Part shown: in pieces, positions 55,435-64,000 of the stretch
How the letters are laid out: each line of letters begins with the position of its first letter
Numbering within the stretch: position 1 is the first letter of the stretch
Assembly (NCBI GenBank): GCA_014529385.2
Contig: CM043944.1
Location: 173,850,240-173,914,239 of the forward strand
Length of the DNA stretch: 64,000 bases
Origin: Adiantum capillus-veneris
Lineage: Eukaryota > Streptophyta > Polypodiopsida > Polypodiales > Pteridaceae
Reading direction: 5' to 3'
Program-made: the position numbers and the translations under genes
The notes under the pieces: model-generated
What the model was told of the DNA's origin: nothing
What the model saw: only the letters and a program-made list of their open reading frames with translations
Database searches by the model: none

Positions 55435-56284
55435 TGTCACGTGCGCACTGCACTAATGCCACATGGACATGCTTCTGCTATAGTCTAGCGTCAGTCTTAG
55501 CTTAGGACCTAGCCTGGCACCCTTGTGAGCCTCTGGAAGGACGTGTATGATGTGGCAGGTCATAGTTGCATACCCTCACTTGCACAGTTAAGTCACTTAA
55601 GCATATAGGCATATGAACAGTCAGTTAAGTCATTTATTAATAAGGGACTTTGACATGACATTTATTAAAAGTAGGTAGGGCAAATGGCTAAAACACCTAT
55701 AAATGAAGCCTCTTGGCACCAGTAGAAGGCAGAGGATCAGAGAAGCAATGCCTCTCAAGGACCAGTAGTACCAATGTTTTTGCAGCCTTGCATCAGCGTT
55801 TTTCAGCCAACAACATCAGCATTCAGCCGTACCCTTGCCTTCGATTTTGGCCCTTCGCCTCATCACCGATTCAGCCCTCAGCCATTAGCAGCACCAACGA
55901 TATTCAGTTCAGCCATCGCCACTCTCAACGATAACAAATCAACCCACAGCCTCGTCGTCATCGTCGATCCCGCAGTACCAAGTACCCATAGTACCCTTCA
56001 GTATCTTAGTAGTACCGAGCATTTGCATCAAGTACCCATCTCAGCATTTAGTTATATTGTATCAGCATTTGTGGAAGTAATAAAGCAAGTACTTGCTGTG
56101 GCAACAAAGTAAGGGGCCCCTTGAGGGTGTTTGGGACCCAACATGCCGTGTCGTCTCTATCAACTCTTTCTCTCTCCATTGTTTTCAGTTTCAGTTTCTC
56201 TTTCAAGTGAAGTAAAGTAACCTTGTATTTGTGCGGAGTACTAAATCCGAGCTAAATCCGTAAACCCTTCCGCTGCATCTGACA
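55435..56284 (+). repeat. Element B 3' LTR (intact)
   Basis: 850 bp, TGTCACGTGCGCACTGCAC through GCTGCATCTGACA. A CTATAAATG box lies at 55698-55706. It allowed reconstruction of the fragmented 5' LTR (46896-54833). Confidence 0.92.
55698..55706 (+). promoter_or_regulatory. TATA box in element B LTR
   Basis: CTATAAATG within the U3-like half of the LTR, followed by AAGCCTCTTGGC. Confidence 0.6.
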
Positions 56285-56440
56285 CCATGGTTGCGAGGGA
56301 ATAGGTAAAGGCTAAAGTAAACAAGGCGTTTTATGGTTGTCTCAAGAGTCAAACTTGACCTTTTGGTGAGTAAGACATCCGTGTACTTATGCCGCAATAT
56401 CTTGCTGCGTACTTGGCCAAAAGAAATATCGCTATATCAT
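56285..56440 (-). pseudogene. Gypsy integrase zinc-domain fragment
   Basis: Minus strand reads CLTHQKVKFDS, stop, NHKTPCLL and PLPIPSQPW, matching element D's CVVCQKVKCDGHK...LLQPLPIPTRP. It ends exactly at the lower LTR of element A (56441). It probably belongs with the Gypsy RT relic at 61290-62300, on the same strand on the other side of A. Confidence 0.65.
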
Positions 56441-57643
56441 TGTTAGGTGCAACGAAATGAATGTTTGCGCTTTGCTCAAGATGAGTGCTCCAAACTGTGC
56501 TCAAGGTTCCTTTTGTTCTTATGGAGGGTAGAGCCTTCGGTTCTTAATTAGAGAGTGCTATGATCACAAACAAAGTGAATGGACACTGTGCGTGCAAGTG
56601 TATGAGATTGAGAGATAGAGAGAGAAGAGAGATACGACACCAGAGACGTTGTAAAACCCTCCTCTGAAGGCCCCACTCTCGTCGGCGAGAGTGGTCTACC
56701 TATGATTGCACAATCTGGTACAAATGGTATGCATGAGACTGATGCAAGTCTAGGCTATGCCGGCGATGACGACGGTGATGACGAGACCGACCTAAGGGCT
56801 GAAATCTGCAATCGTTCTACTGCTGTGCAAAAATGCTATGGGCTGAAATCTGCTGCGGGTCCAAAAACGCTGATTTTTGGGGCTGTTTCTGTGGGTCTTT
56901 GTCGTTGAAAATCTGCAGGTTTAGGGCTGAAAACTGAGGTTCATAAAGGCTGAAAACTGAGGTTCTTACCGCAATGATTCTGCAACTCTTTAGGCTGAAT
57001 CTTGCTGGTCTTTATCTGCTGCTGAAATCTCTGCATATGCTGAAATCCAAAAACTCTAGGGAAGCTGTTGGCAAAAATGCTAGGTCAGTTGGTTTCTGCT
57101 GCGGGGAGATCTGATGCAAAAACGCTATCTGCTGGGACTTGTGGGCGATGGTGCTGATGCAAAACGCTCGGTTGGTGTAGTTCCAAAAACGCTAGTGGAA
57201 GGGGTTTTCTGGCGATGGTCTTCTTGCTTGGTGGGGGAAACCGCCAAGGTCCTGTTGAGAAGTTTCCTGCTGAGCTTGGCTCTTGTTGCCTCTTCTGCCA
57301 AATAGTACTAGCTCTAGTTTGCTTATATACAAACTTAGCAAAATTACCCCACCTACTTTTGTTGGAAAGTCACTTAAATTAATAAGTGAAAAATGCCAAA
57401 AATAGGGAAAATAGGCTAAAATCACTGGAAAATTCCCTTGAAGGATTCTGATGGGAATGCTTATGATCATGCTGTGTGCAACCAGAGGATATGCATCTAC
57501 ACTAAGTGACTGGGCATGCACGGTCTACGAATAGACTCACAAAAGTGCTAGATCACTTTCAATCTAGATTGACTGGACGGACTGAACCCTGATCATGTTG
57601 TAGTTTGTTCACGGACACATAGGGTTGGATGTGTCACGTGACA
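56441..57643 (-). repeat. Element A 3' LTR (minus strand)
   Basis: 1203 bp, as read on plus TGTTAGGTGCAACGAAATG through GTGTCACGTGACA. Confidence 0.92.
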
Positions 57644-57656
57644 TCCCCTCCTTTTC
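57644..57656 (-). promoter_or_regulatory. Element A polypurine tract
   Basis: On the minus strand AAAAGGAGGGGA abuts the 3' LTR start TGTCACGTGACAC. Confidence 0.85.
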
Positions 57657-57924
57657 AAAGTGAGGTACTGGTACTGAATTGTATGGCGTCGAGGGAGATC
57701 GCCAATAGCATCCGGAATCCTGGAAAGGACTCTTCGCCGGCCCACTTTGATGTGTGGGTCGTGCGGTACTTGAACTTGATAAAGGTATGCAACGCTTGCT
57801 TCTTTGGGGCGCGCCGAAAGCGACACAAAGTCTTATTAGTCTCCTTCAATGCTTCAACTTTGTCTATGGATGTAGGTCGATCTTCTTCAAGAATCTCCAT
57901 GGCTGAAAATTCCTAAAACCACTT

Positions 57925-58311
57925 TCAACACAAAAATATGAACATACCTATTCCATGTAAAGTGACTGGATTTTTTTTTGTCTTCCTCAAAGACTGTGCA
58001 TGCAATGTAGATGAACAAATAGACGGAGTGCTAACTCGTTCACCACACACACGCAAATAATGAGATCGAATCTTGTCGTGCTGATCTAAATCAATCAACT
58101 GTGGCAATTCACAATGGAAATGCCCATGCTTGGTGCTCATACTTTCATGTGCTCGTTCTACGAATGTGTCATGCCAAGGAAGAGACATGGAATGTGACTT
58201 TCTTACATGCATACTTTTCAACTTGTTATGAAAAATCCGCATACATCCGTGTTCATTCATGAGAGAAACATGCTTAACGTACAATATGTCATGCCTAGGA
58301 AAAGGGATCAC
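57925..58311 (-). CDS. Element A small ORF, 128 aa, unknown
   Basis: Starts MIPFPRHDILYVKHVSLMNE and contains SHSMSLPWHDTFVERAHESM and HCELPQLIDLDQHDKIRSHY. It is rich in His and Met, without transmembrane segment or a domain I recognise. It lies just after the acidic ORF and before the 3' LTR. It may be a captured host exon, or random: a single copy cannot show selection. The initiation codon is the first ATG, chosen for lack of other evidence. Confidence 0.3.
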   Translation of the reverse strand: MIPFPRHDILYVKHVSLMNEHGCMRIFHNKLKSMHVRKSHSMSLPWHDTFVERAHESMSTKHGHFHCELPQLIDLDQHDKIRSHYLRVCGERVSTPSICSSTLHAQSLRKTKKNPVTLHGIGMFIFLC

Positions 58312-58320
58312 ACAAAGACG

Positions 58321-59043
58321 CTAACTAAAAAACAGGAAACGATCACGAATGAAATACTCGAACAATGCGTGTGTATCAATCATGCGAACACATGATACTT
58401 CCTGTGAGGGTTTTTTGGACCTAGGCTCGAGAGCCAAGATCGGTTCTTCTCGATTGGTCGAATCTTCCTGTGGGGGTTCTTTGGACCTCGACTCGAAAGC
58501 CAAGATCGGTTCTTCGTGATTGATCGAATCTACAACGAGGTTAGCTTTGCTAGAAAAAGCATCCACTAACACATCATCCTTGTGAACAATCACATCTTCT
58601 TCATGCAAATCATCATGCTTGTGAGAAATCACATCTTGATCATGCAAATCATCATGCTTGTCATTGGCATCCAAATCATCATGCTTAGCAATATCATTCA
58701 AATCATCATGCTTATCTTTGTCATCCAAATCATCATGCTTGTCATTCAAATCATCATGCAAATCATTGTCATTCAATTCATCATGCTTCTCACAATCATG
58801 CAAATCTTGTGTGTCATGCTTTGGAGAAGAAGGGATTGAGAGAGTCTCCTTTTCCCGAATCTCTTGCATCTGTGCCTGAGCTTGAGAAAAGAGTCGCAAG
58901 AACTTTTTCATGTGTTGGTCGCTCTTTTCTTTGATGGCTTTGTTCTCGCGATCAAATTCTGCTTGTCTTGCTTTGTTCTCGCGATCAAATTTGGCTTCAC
59001 TTTCTTTTTCTTCCAAGTCGTACTGACGCTCTATGGATTCCAT
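58321..59043 (-). CDS. Element A acidic HDDL-repeat protein with N-terminal coiled coil
   Basis: A 240-aa open frame. Residues ~1-70 (MESIERQYDLEEKESEAKFD...) are charged and helical, with the unit KFDRENKARQAEFDRENKA. Residues ~85-150 are tandem degenerate units of the type KHDDLND/KHDDLDDK, about ten repeats, rich in Asp and His. Residues ~165-215 contain a duplicated block EEPILAxExRSK(E/K)P. The frame is extended N-terminally in another frame (AAIDREYDARMES), so a frameshift may hide the true start. No retroviral domain is visible. Repeats in step with the codon frame suggest coding use at some time. Function unknown. Confidence 0.5.
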   Translation of the reverse strand: MESIERQYDLEEKESEAKFDRENKARQAEFDRENKAIKEKSDQHMKKFLRLFSQAQAQMQEIREKETLSIPSSPKHDTQDLHDCEKHDELNDNDLHDDLNDKHDDLDDKDKHDDLNDIAKHDDLDANDKHDDLHDQDVISHKHDDLHEEDVIVHKDDVLVDAFSSKANLVVDSINHEEPILAFESRSKEPPQEDSTNREEPILALEPRSKKPSQEVSCVRMIDTHALFEYFIRDRFLFFS

Positions 59044-59115
59044 TCTTGCATCGTATTCACGATCTATGGCTGCCCATCTTCTTTGTAGTCACGATCTATG
59101 GCTGCCCTTCTTTCT

Positions 59116-59520
59116 TCATAGGCCTTTTTTTTTTGCTTCTCTTTCTTGGTCCAACTCCTCCATAGAAGTTAGCGCAATCCTTGACGTAGATGAGGAAGGG
59201 GGAGGGTCGGAAAAACCTCCTGGTGGGGAAAATTCTTCTTCGTCTCTCTCATGCTCATCACCTCCAAGCGAAGTATCCATTCCGCTTCGAGTGATGACCA
59301 TCCATTGAAGTCGTGGGTTCTTGTGGGTTCTTGTGGTTCTTAAGTTCACGAGGAACTTGGGTTCTTGGGGGTTCTTGAGGGTCTTGGGTTCTTGAGTTCT
59401 TGAGGGTCTTGAGGTTCTTGAGGTTTTCTTTCGCTTGCAAACCATGTTGGAGAAGGATCTTCTCTTCACCCGAGTTCTACTCCTTTCTGTGGGCGCACCC
59501 CTTAGCGGCCTTGCGCTCAC
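59116..59520 (-). pseudogene. Element A upstream frame over the minisatellite
   Basis: Open frame covering the CCAAGAACC array and ending in SSTSRIALTSMEELDQEREA, near the start of the acidic ORF. DTSLGGDEHERDEEEFSPPG is shared with the plus-strand copy (54300-54380). It may be the N-terminal part of the same protein, joined by a lost frame. Confidence 0.35.
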
Positions 59521-59773
59521 ACCAAGGTTGCTTTTTCCTACCTCACGTCGATTGGCCGGCCGCTAAGTGCACGGTCCGCTCTCAATGAGTGAACACTGAA
59601 AAGAGACACAAGGGGAGGCTGGACAAGCCCTTCTTTCCTGGGATTCCTATCACTCTTCAAAAACACGAATAGGAATCGACACGCCAAAGCGAACTTGGGT
59701 TCGTGCGACCGCAACAAGAAAAAAAAAATAAATCTTGTGATTCTTTCCTTGAGTGATACGGAACACTGCCAAA

Positions 59774-59785
59774 GCTCTGATACCA
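59774..59785 (-). promoter_or_regulatory. Element A (-) primer binding site
   Basis: TGGTATCAGAGC on the minus strand, one base from the LTR. Confidence 0.93.
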
Positions 59786-59786
59786 A

Positions 59787-60978
59787 TGTTAGGTGCAGCG
59801 GAATGAATGTTTGCGCTTTGCTCAAGATGAGTGCTCCGAACTGTGCTCAAGGTTCCTTTTGTTCTTATGGCAGGTAGAGCCTTCCGTTCTTAATGAGAGA
59901 ATGCTATGATCACAAACAAAGTGAATGGACACTGTGCGTGCAAGTGTATGAGACCGAGAGATAGAGAGAGAAGAGAGATACGACACCAGAGACATTGTAA
60001 AACCCTCCTCCGAAGGCCCCACTCTCGTCGGCGAGAGTGGTCTACGTATGATTGCACAATCTGGTACAAATGGTATGCATGAGACTGATGCAAGTCTAGG
60101 CTATGTCGGCGATGACGACGGTGATGACGAGACCGACCTAAGGGCTGAAATCTGCAATCTTTCTATTGCTGTGCAAAAATGCTATGGGCTGAAACCTGCT
60201 GCGGGTCCAAAAAGGCTGATTTTTGGGGCTGTTTTTGTGGGTCTTGTCGTTGAAAATCTGCAGGTTTAGGGCTGAAAATTGAGGTTCATAAAGGCTGAAA
60301 ACTGAGGTTCTTACCGCAATGATTCTGCAACTCTTTAGGCTGAATCTTGCTGGTCTTTATCTGCTGCTGAAATCTCTGCATATGCTGAAATCCAAAAACG
60401 CTAGGGAAGCTGTTGGCAAAAACGCTAGGTCAGTTGGTTTCTGCTGTGGGGAGATCTGATGCAAAAACGCTATTTGCTGGGACTTGTGGGCGATGGTGCT
60501 GATGCAAAACGCTCGGTTGGTGTAGTTCCAAAAACGCTAGTGGAAGGGGTTTTCTGGCGATGGTCTTCTTGCTTGGTGGGGGAAACCGCCAAGGTCCTGT
60601 TGGGAAGTTGCCTGCTGAGCTTGGTCTCTTCTGCCAAATAGTGCTAGCTCTAGTTTGTTGATATACAAACTTAGCAAAATTGCCCTACCTACTTTTGTTG
60701 GAAATTCATTTAAATTAATAAGTGAAAAATGCCAAAAATAGGTAAAATAGGCTAAAATCACTGGAAAATTCCCTTGAAGGATTCTGATGGGAATGCTTAT
60801 GATCATGTTGTGTGCAACCAGAGGATATGCATCTACACTAAGTGACTGGGCATGCACGGTCTACGAATAGACTCACAAAAGTGCCAGATCACTTCTAATC
60901 TAGATTGACTGGACTGATTGAACCCTGATCATGCTGTAGCTTGTCTACGAACACATAGGGTTGGATGTGTCACGTCCA
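59787..60978 (-). repeat. Element A 5' LTR (minus strand)
   Basis: 1192 bp; very similar to 56441-57643 over its whole length. The outer end differs: GTGTCACGTCCA here versus GTGTCACGTGACA there. Confidence 0.92.
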
Positions 60979-61029
60979 TTTTTATTCAAAACCAATAGTG
61001 CTAAATATGAGCCTTGAGGGCACTCTTGC

Positions 61030-61175
61030 AGATCATCTCGGTATTAGATTGCAGCGCTCCTTCGGGAGTTGTACTCTATGACGATCAATATAAAAGAAAT
61101 ACGGAAAGAGGCGCCAAGGTTTTGGGGCCAATGCTTCTGAGTGTGGAACTCTGCCACTCACATGTCTACCATGTG

Positions 61176-61215
<40 letters not shown>

Positions 61216-61280
61216 CAAGCTGTGTTGAAGTGCTAAAGTTTGTTCCAATTTTGATCTTTCAGCTGACATGTGGTGTCCTC
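61030..61280 (+). repeat. Element C-related LTR fragment, opposite orientation
   Basis: AAGAAATACGGAAAGAGGCG, CCAAGGTTTTGGGGCCAATG and, after (CT)n (61179-61210), AGTTTCAAGCTGTGTTGAAG resemble the reverse complement of the element C LTR, with clear divergence. It lies between element A and the Gypsy RT relic. Confidence 0.7.
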
Positions 61281-61289
61281 TACGATTGC

Positions 61290-62300
61290 ATCACATTAAA
61301 TGGTTTTTGTAGACCTAGAATGACCAAAATCGGACTATTTTGTGATCACAACTTTCAATGCATCAAAAGCATGTTTCTCATCATCCGTCCATTTGAATGT
61401 AGCTTTCTTCTTTGTCAAATCATGCAAAGGAGTAGCAATCCATGCAGAATGGCGAATGGATGTACGATAGTAAGAGCACCTTACACTTTGTAAGTCTAGC
61501 CAATCACGGACTACGTAAAAGTTTTGCAGGATCCATTCATACTTTATCGTTTGATACAATGTGCCCAAGGTATTGTATCTCTGATATCACTTAGCATTGA
61601 TAAACAACCGATGCTTGCGAAGTTTTGCAAACTTAGTTTCTAAACGGGCTCTGTGATCATTTCTCAGTCTTTGAAAACACAAGAATGTTGTCGAAAAATA
61701 CATCTGTAAACTTCCATGATTACGAAATATGTGATGTATCATTCTATTGAAAATAGCGCATTCTATTGAAGTAGCTGGCGCATCAATGAGACCAAAGGGC
61801 ATGACAAGATACTCATAAAGATGTGCGAAACACAGTTTTGTGTACATCTTCATGCACTACTTGAACCTGGTGATATTCCCCCTTAAAAGTTAATGTGACT
61901 AAAACATGTTAAGCCACTCAATTTGTCAAGGATAGCATCTATGCGTGGAAATGAGAACCGATTTTTGACACTGAGCTTATTCATAGCTTGATAATCCACA
62001 CATGTGATAGGATGTGTCCTTTTGTGCTAGAAGTACATGTAACAAAAGGGGGAAGAGCTAGGTTGAACCAAACGCTTCCCAAGAAACTCATTCACCTCTT
62101 TCAGGATTTCCTCTCTTTGTGAGGCATTCACACGATAAACTGGTTTATTAGGAGGCGAGCTTCTTGGCACAAGATCAATGCAATGATCTTTTAAACGTGG
62201 CGATGGTAGCTCATTTGGTAATTCATTGGCGCAATAATTGTCATATGCATGTCAAAATTTTAGCCTTTCTTCGCTAAGAGCGTCTACTTGTGCAATACAT
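61290..62300 (-). pseudogene. Gypsy reverse transcriptase/RNase H relic
   Basis: Minus strand from about 62200 reads IDLVPRSSPPNKPVYRVNAS, FLGKRLVQPSSSPFC, VDYQAMNKLSVKNRFSFPRI and DAILDKLSG (fingers), then LYEYLVMPFGLIDAPATS and FRNHGSLQMYFS where YxDD should be (61853-61587). The tether to RNase H follows: RHSAWIATPLHDLTKKKATF and KWTDDEKHAFDALKVVITK (61568-61335). The YxDD motif is destroyed and stops are frequent. It is related to but clearly distinct from element D. Confidence 0.85.
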
Positions 62301-62476
62301 TCACGCCCCTTTACAAAAATCAGATATCATTTGCATTACCTTTTTGATTTTTACATGAGATACAAGAGGTATAGTATCAGCTCTTCTCCAGCATTATTAC
62401 ATGTTCATGACCTTTTTACATAACAGAGATCCTATTGGTTTTGTAAAATTTCCGTGGATCAATGCATGTGTGTCGT

Positions 62477-62480
<4 letters not shown>
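62301..62480. other. No recognisable gene
   Basis: Short intronic sequence between the Gypsy relic and the (GA)n tract. Confidence 0.4.

Positions 62481-62544
<64 letters not shown>
62481..62544. repeat. (GA)n tract, 3' side of LINE-3 copy 2
   Basis: GA run of ~64 bp ending at AATGAAATGTTATATTAACG, the LINE-3 tail. Confidence 0.96.
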
Positions 62545-62547
<3 letters not shown>

Positions 62548-62895
62548 GAAATGTTATATTAACGTCTTCAAAAAGGCCAAAGTGACCTATGAGACCAGAG
62601 AGTTACAATGTGGTGGATCTGATACAAAGTCAGAGTAACAAGATGACAAAATAAAATACTATGGAATCCTAAACTTCTAGGTGTGAAATAAGCAGCTAGC
62701 TGGGATAGCTGAATCACAGGAGATCTAGCATCGGTCGTTGGCGGATCTCATCAATCTCCTCCATGGTTAGTAGTCTGATCGGGCGTCGTGCATGCCTGGC
62801 CAGAGTGTTCCGAATCTTCTGACGTAGCCTCCGTTGATGGTGTGTAGTCCTCCGCAGTCGTGGGCGCCTGGATTTCCCCAGTTCAGTCGCTCGGT

Positions 62896-62896
<1 letters not shown>
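62545..62896 (-). mobile_element. LINE-3 3' end, second copy, inside (GA)n
   Basis: About 350 bp matching 47321-47700 at high identity (ATGTTATATTAACGTCTTCA, GTCTGATCGGGCGTCGTGCA shared). It begins and ends in GA repeats: 62481-62544 and 62897-62960. Shorter 5' truncation than copy 1, same 3' end. Confidence 0.92.
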
Positions 62897-62970
<74 letters not shown>

Positions 62971-62972
62971 GG
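62897..62972. repeat. (GA)n tract and poly-G run
   Basis: GA run to 62960, followed by about 12 G residues. Confidence 0.96.
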
Positions 62973-63714
62973 ACTTACGAGTCTGCCCAAGGTTAATGTG
63001 TGTGTTTGTGCCCTGCCTCCTGTTTCTACAATGCAACCCTAGCCTTGTGACCTACGAGCTGCAATTTCCATGCTGCTTCCAATTTTTGTAAGCATTTGCA
63101 GGTTTGCACGTCATTGGTTAGGTTTTGATTATGTTAAATTTGAAGATTAGCAAAGGTTTTCACACTCGCGTGACTTGCCTTCAAGTAAACATTGCAGGTG
63201 GCGAGTTGACAAAGTGTACCATGTGTGTTGACCTCTCTTTCTCAATTGTCATCACTGTAGTGGTGGGGCTACAAAGGCGCAGCTGTAGTGAGCACAGCAT
63301 ATCTGTTGATCCTGCAATTTTTACTTTTTCCAAGATCTGGCTTTGATTCAGCTCTATATTTTATTTCTTGATTGTTTGTTTTGTCCTTATACTGTTTTGT
63401 TTTTGCTGCTTCATTTATATTACTTTCTTCTTTCAAGGCCTTCTCCTCTCGCATATATTTATTGTTCTTTTCACTTCTATGTATGACGACGCTCGGTTTT
63501 CCATTCTATTAGAAGGCTTTGCTCCTTGATGTCATCAGCTGAAAAAGTTCTACATCATTCTTTTATTCGTTTATTTTGAGTAAATTTTAAAGTTTTCAGT
63601 AGATAATGATCAAGATGAAATGATTTTTCTTTAACTGGTGGTGGTTGCTAATCAGTCCTGCCTTTGTGCTATTGAGATCTTATTTGTCTTGTGTGTGAAT
63701 AACTGTGATGGCAG
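62973..63714 (+). other. 3' part of intron 1, apparently original intron sequence
   Basis: T-rich sequence without TE motifs, ending in TGTGATGGCAG before exon 2. Base composition typical for a plant intron. Confidence 0.55.
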
Positions 63715-63849
63715 GAAACATCTTTGGAGTTGGTTGTTCTTAGTGAGGATGGAGTTGTGCAGTCAATATGTGAACAGCCTGTTTTTGGTAAAATAAAGAA
63801 TTTAAAGGTCTTGCCATGGAATGAGCAGCAACGAAGCTTTCAACCCCAA
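63715..63849 (+). CDS. Exon 2 of CPSF-A/SF3B3/DDB1-superfamily gene (At3g11960 type)
   Basis: Forty-five codons, ETSLELVVLSEDGVVQSICE then QPVFGKIKNLKVLPWNEQQR and SFQPQ, with a CAG acceptor and a GTAATC donor, both phase 0. Joined to exon 1 it reads FGK|ETSLELV, the first beta-propeller strands of the family: (I/L)ELV..(E)DG.(V/I)(Q/E)S(V/I)CEQ.VFG.IK.L. The family includes SF3B3, DDB1 and CPSF160, scaffolds with three propellers that bind RNA-processing or ubiquitin-ligase partners in the nucleus. The remaining exons lie beyond the window, so the protein is only ~8% visible if it has the usual >1,200 residues. Low drift here contrasts with the decayed elements around it. Confidence 0.8.
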
Positions 63850-64000
63850 GTAATCTCTTTTTGGGTTTTTATCTAATGTATTGATTTTTCTATATCTTTA
63901 AACATACAATTTTGCTACACCTTGCATTTCATCAACTGTAACGTAGCATTCTGTTTTATGTCACAAGAGGTTTGATTGACCTAGGAAATATCAAGACATG
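63850..64000 (+). other. Start of intron 2
   Basis: GTAATCTC follows exon 2; T-rich sequence to the window end without another visible exon. Confidence 0.6.

Larger units (their letters stand above)
56441..60978 (-). mobile_element. Element A, near-complete minus-strand copy
   Basis: 5' LTR 59787-60978, primer site 59774-59785, interior 57644-59773, PPT 57644-57654, 3' LTR 56441-57643. The interior (2.1 kb) has the CCAAGAACC minisatellite, a frame for an acidic HDDL-repeat protein and a second frame of 128 aa, but no gag, protease or polymerase motifs. It is a large non-autonomous LTR element. No target duplication was found (ATCAT versus TTTTT). Confidence 0.88.

Overview
The window looks like nuclear DNA of a large, transposon-rich land-plant genome. 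A seed-free vascular plant such as a fern fits best; that is an impression from the LINE and Gypsy protein types and the very many (GA)n/(CT)n tracts, not a proof. There is no bacterial-style gene packing, and no rRNA, tRNA or CRISPR array was recognised. Almost everything is retrotransposon, mostly broken and nested, cut by long dinucleotide repeats.

The one host gene is easy to miss because its two visible exons lie almost 29 kb apart. Exon 1 (34974-35123, 50 codons) ends ...DIVFGK before a GT donor. Exon 2 (63715-63849, 45 codons) begins ETSLELVVLSEDG after a CAG acceptor and ends before GTAATC. Joined in phase 0 they read like the N-terminus of the plant CPSF-A/SF3B3/DDB1-superfamily protein of the Arabidopsis At3g11960 type. 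The rest of the gene lies beyond the right edge. Intron 1 is therefore about 28.6 kb and filled with nested elements.

Left part (1-34.6 kb, upstream of the gene): a nearly complete but decayed L1-like LINE on the minus strand (about 2.96-6.79 kb) carrying a possible MITE; Copia-1 (6882-10902), inserted into a (GA)n tract beside Copia-2; Copia-2 relic (about 10.9-13.1 kb); Copia and Gypsy gag relics with LTR-like direct repeats (14.3-20.5 kb); featureless sequence with (CT)n tracts; a pair of ~360-bp direct repeats around a 3.5 kb non-coding interior (23.3-27.5 kb); a Gypsy integrase relic (28 kb); Copia-3 (29408-33749); and an isolated minus-strand LTR (34073-34585) that ends only ~390 bp before the host start codon.

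Intron 1 (35.1-63.7 kb): LINE-2 is split by a chromodomain Gypsy, element D (38485-44849), with a perfect 5-bp target duplication (CCCTG). Element B has its 5' LTR interrupted by element C (47240-52532; duplication GCAAG) and again by an element A copy (52651-54763). A LINE-3 3' end is inserted in the (GA)n tract of C's 3' LTR. A second, near-complete element A lies on the minus strand (56441-60978). Gypsy relics follow, then another LINE-3 3' end inside a (GA)n tract at 62.5 kb. A, B and C lack reverse transcriptase and would depend on proteins supplied by others; element D encodes a degraded full set (gag, RT, RNase H, integrase, chromodomain).

Most apparent reading frames over the dinucleotide tracts (runs of ER, LS, VC, HT, YI) are translation artefacts and are not annotated.
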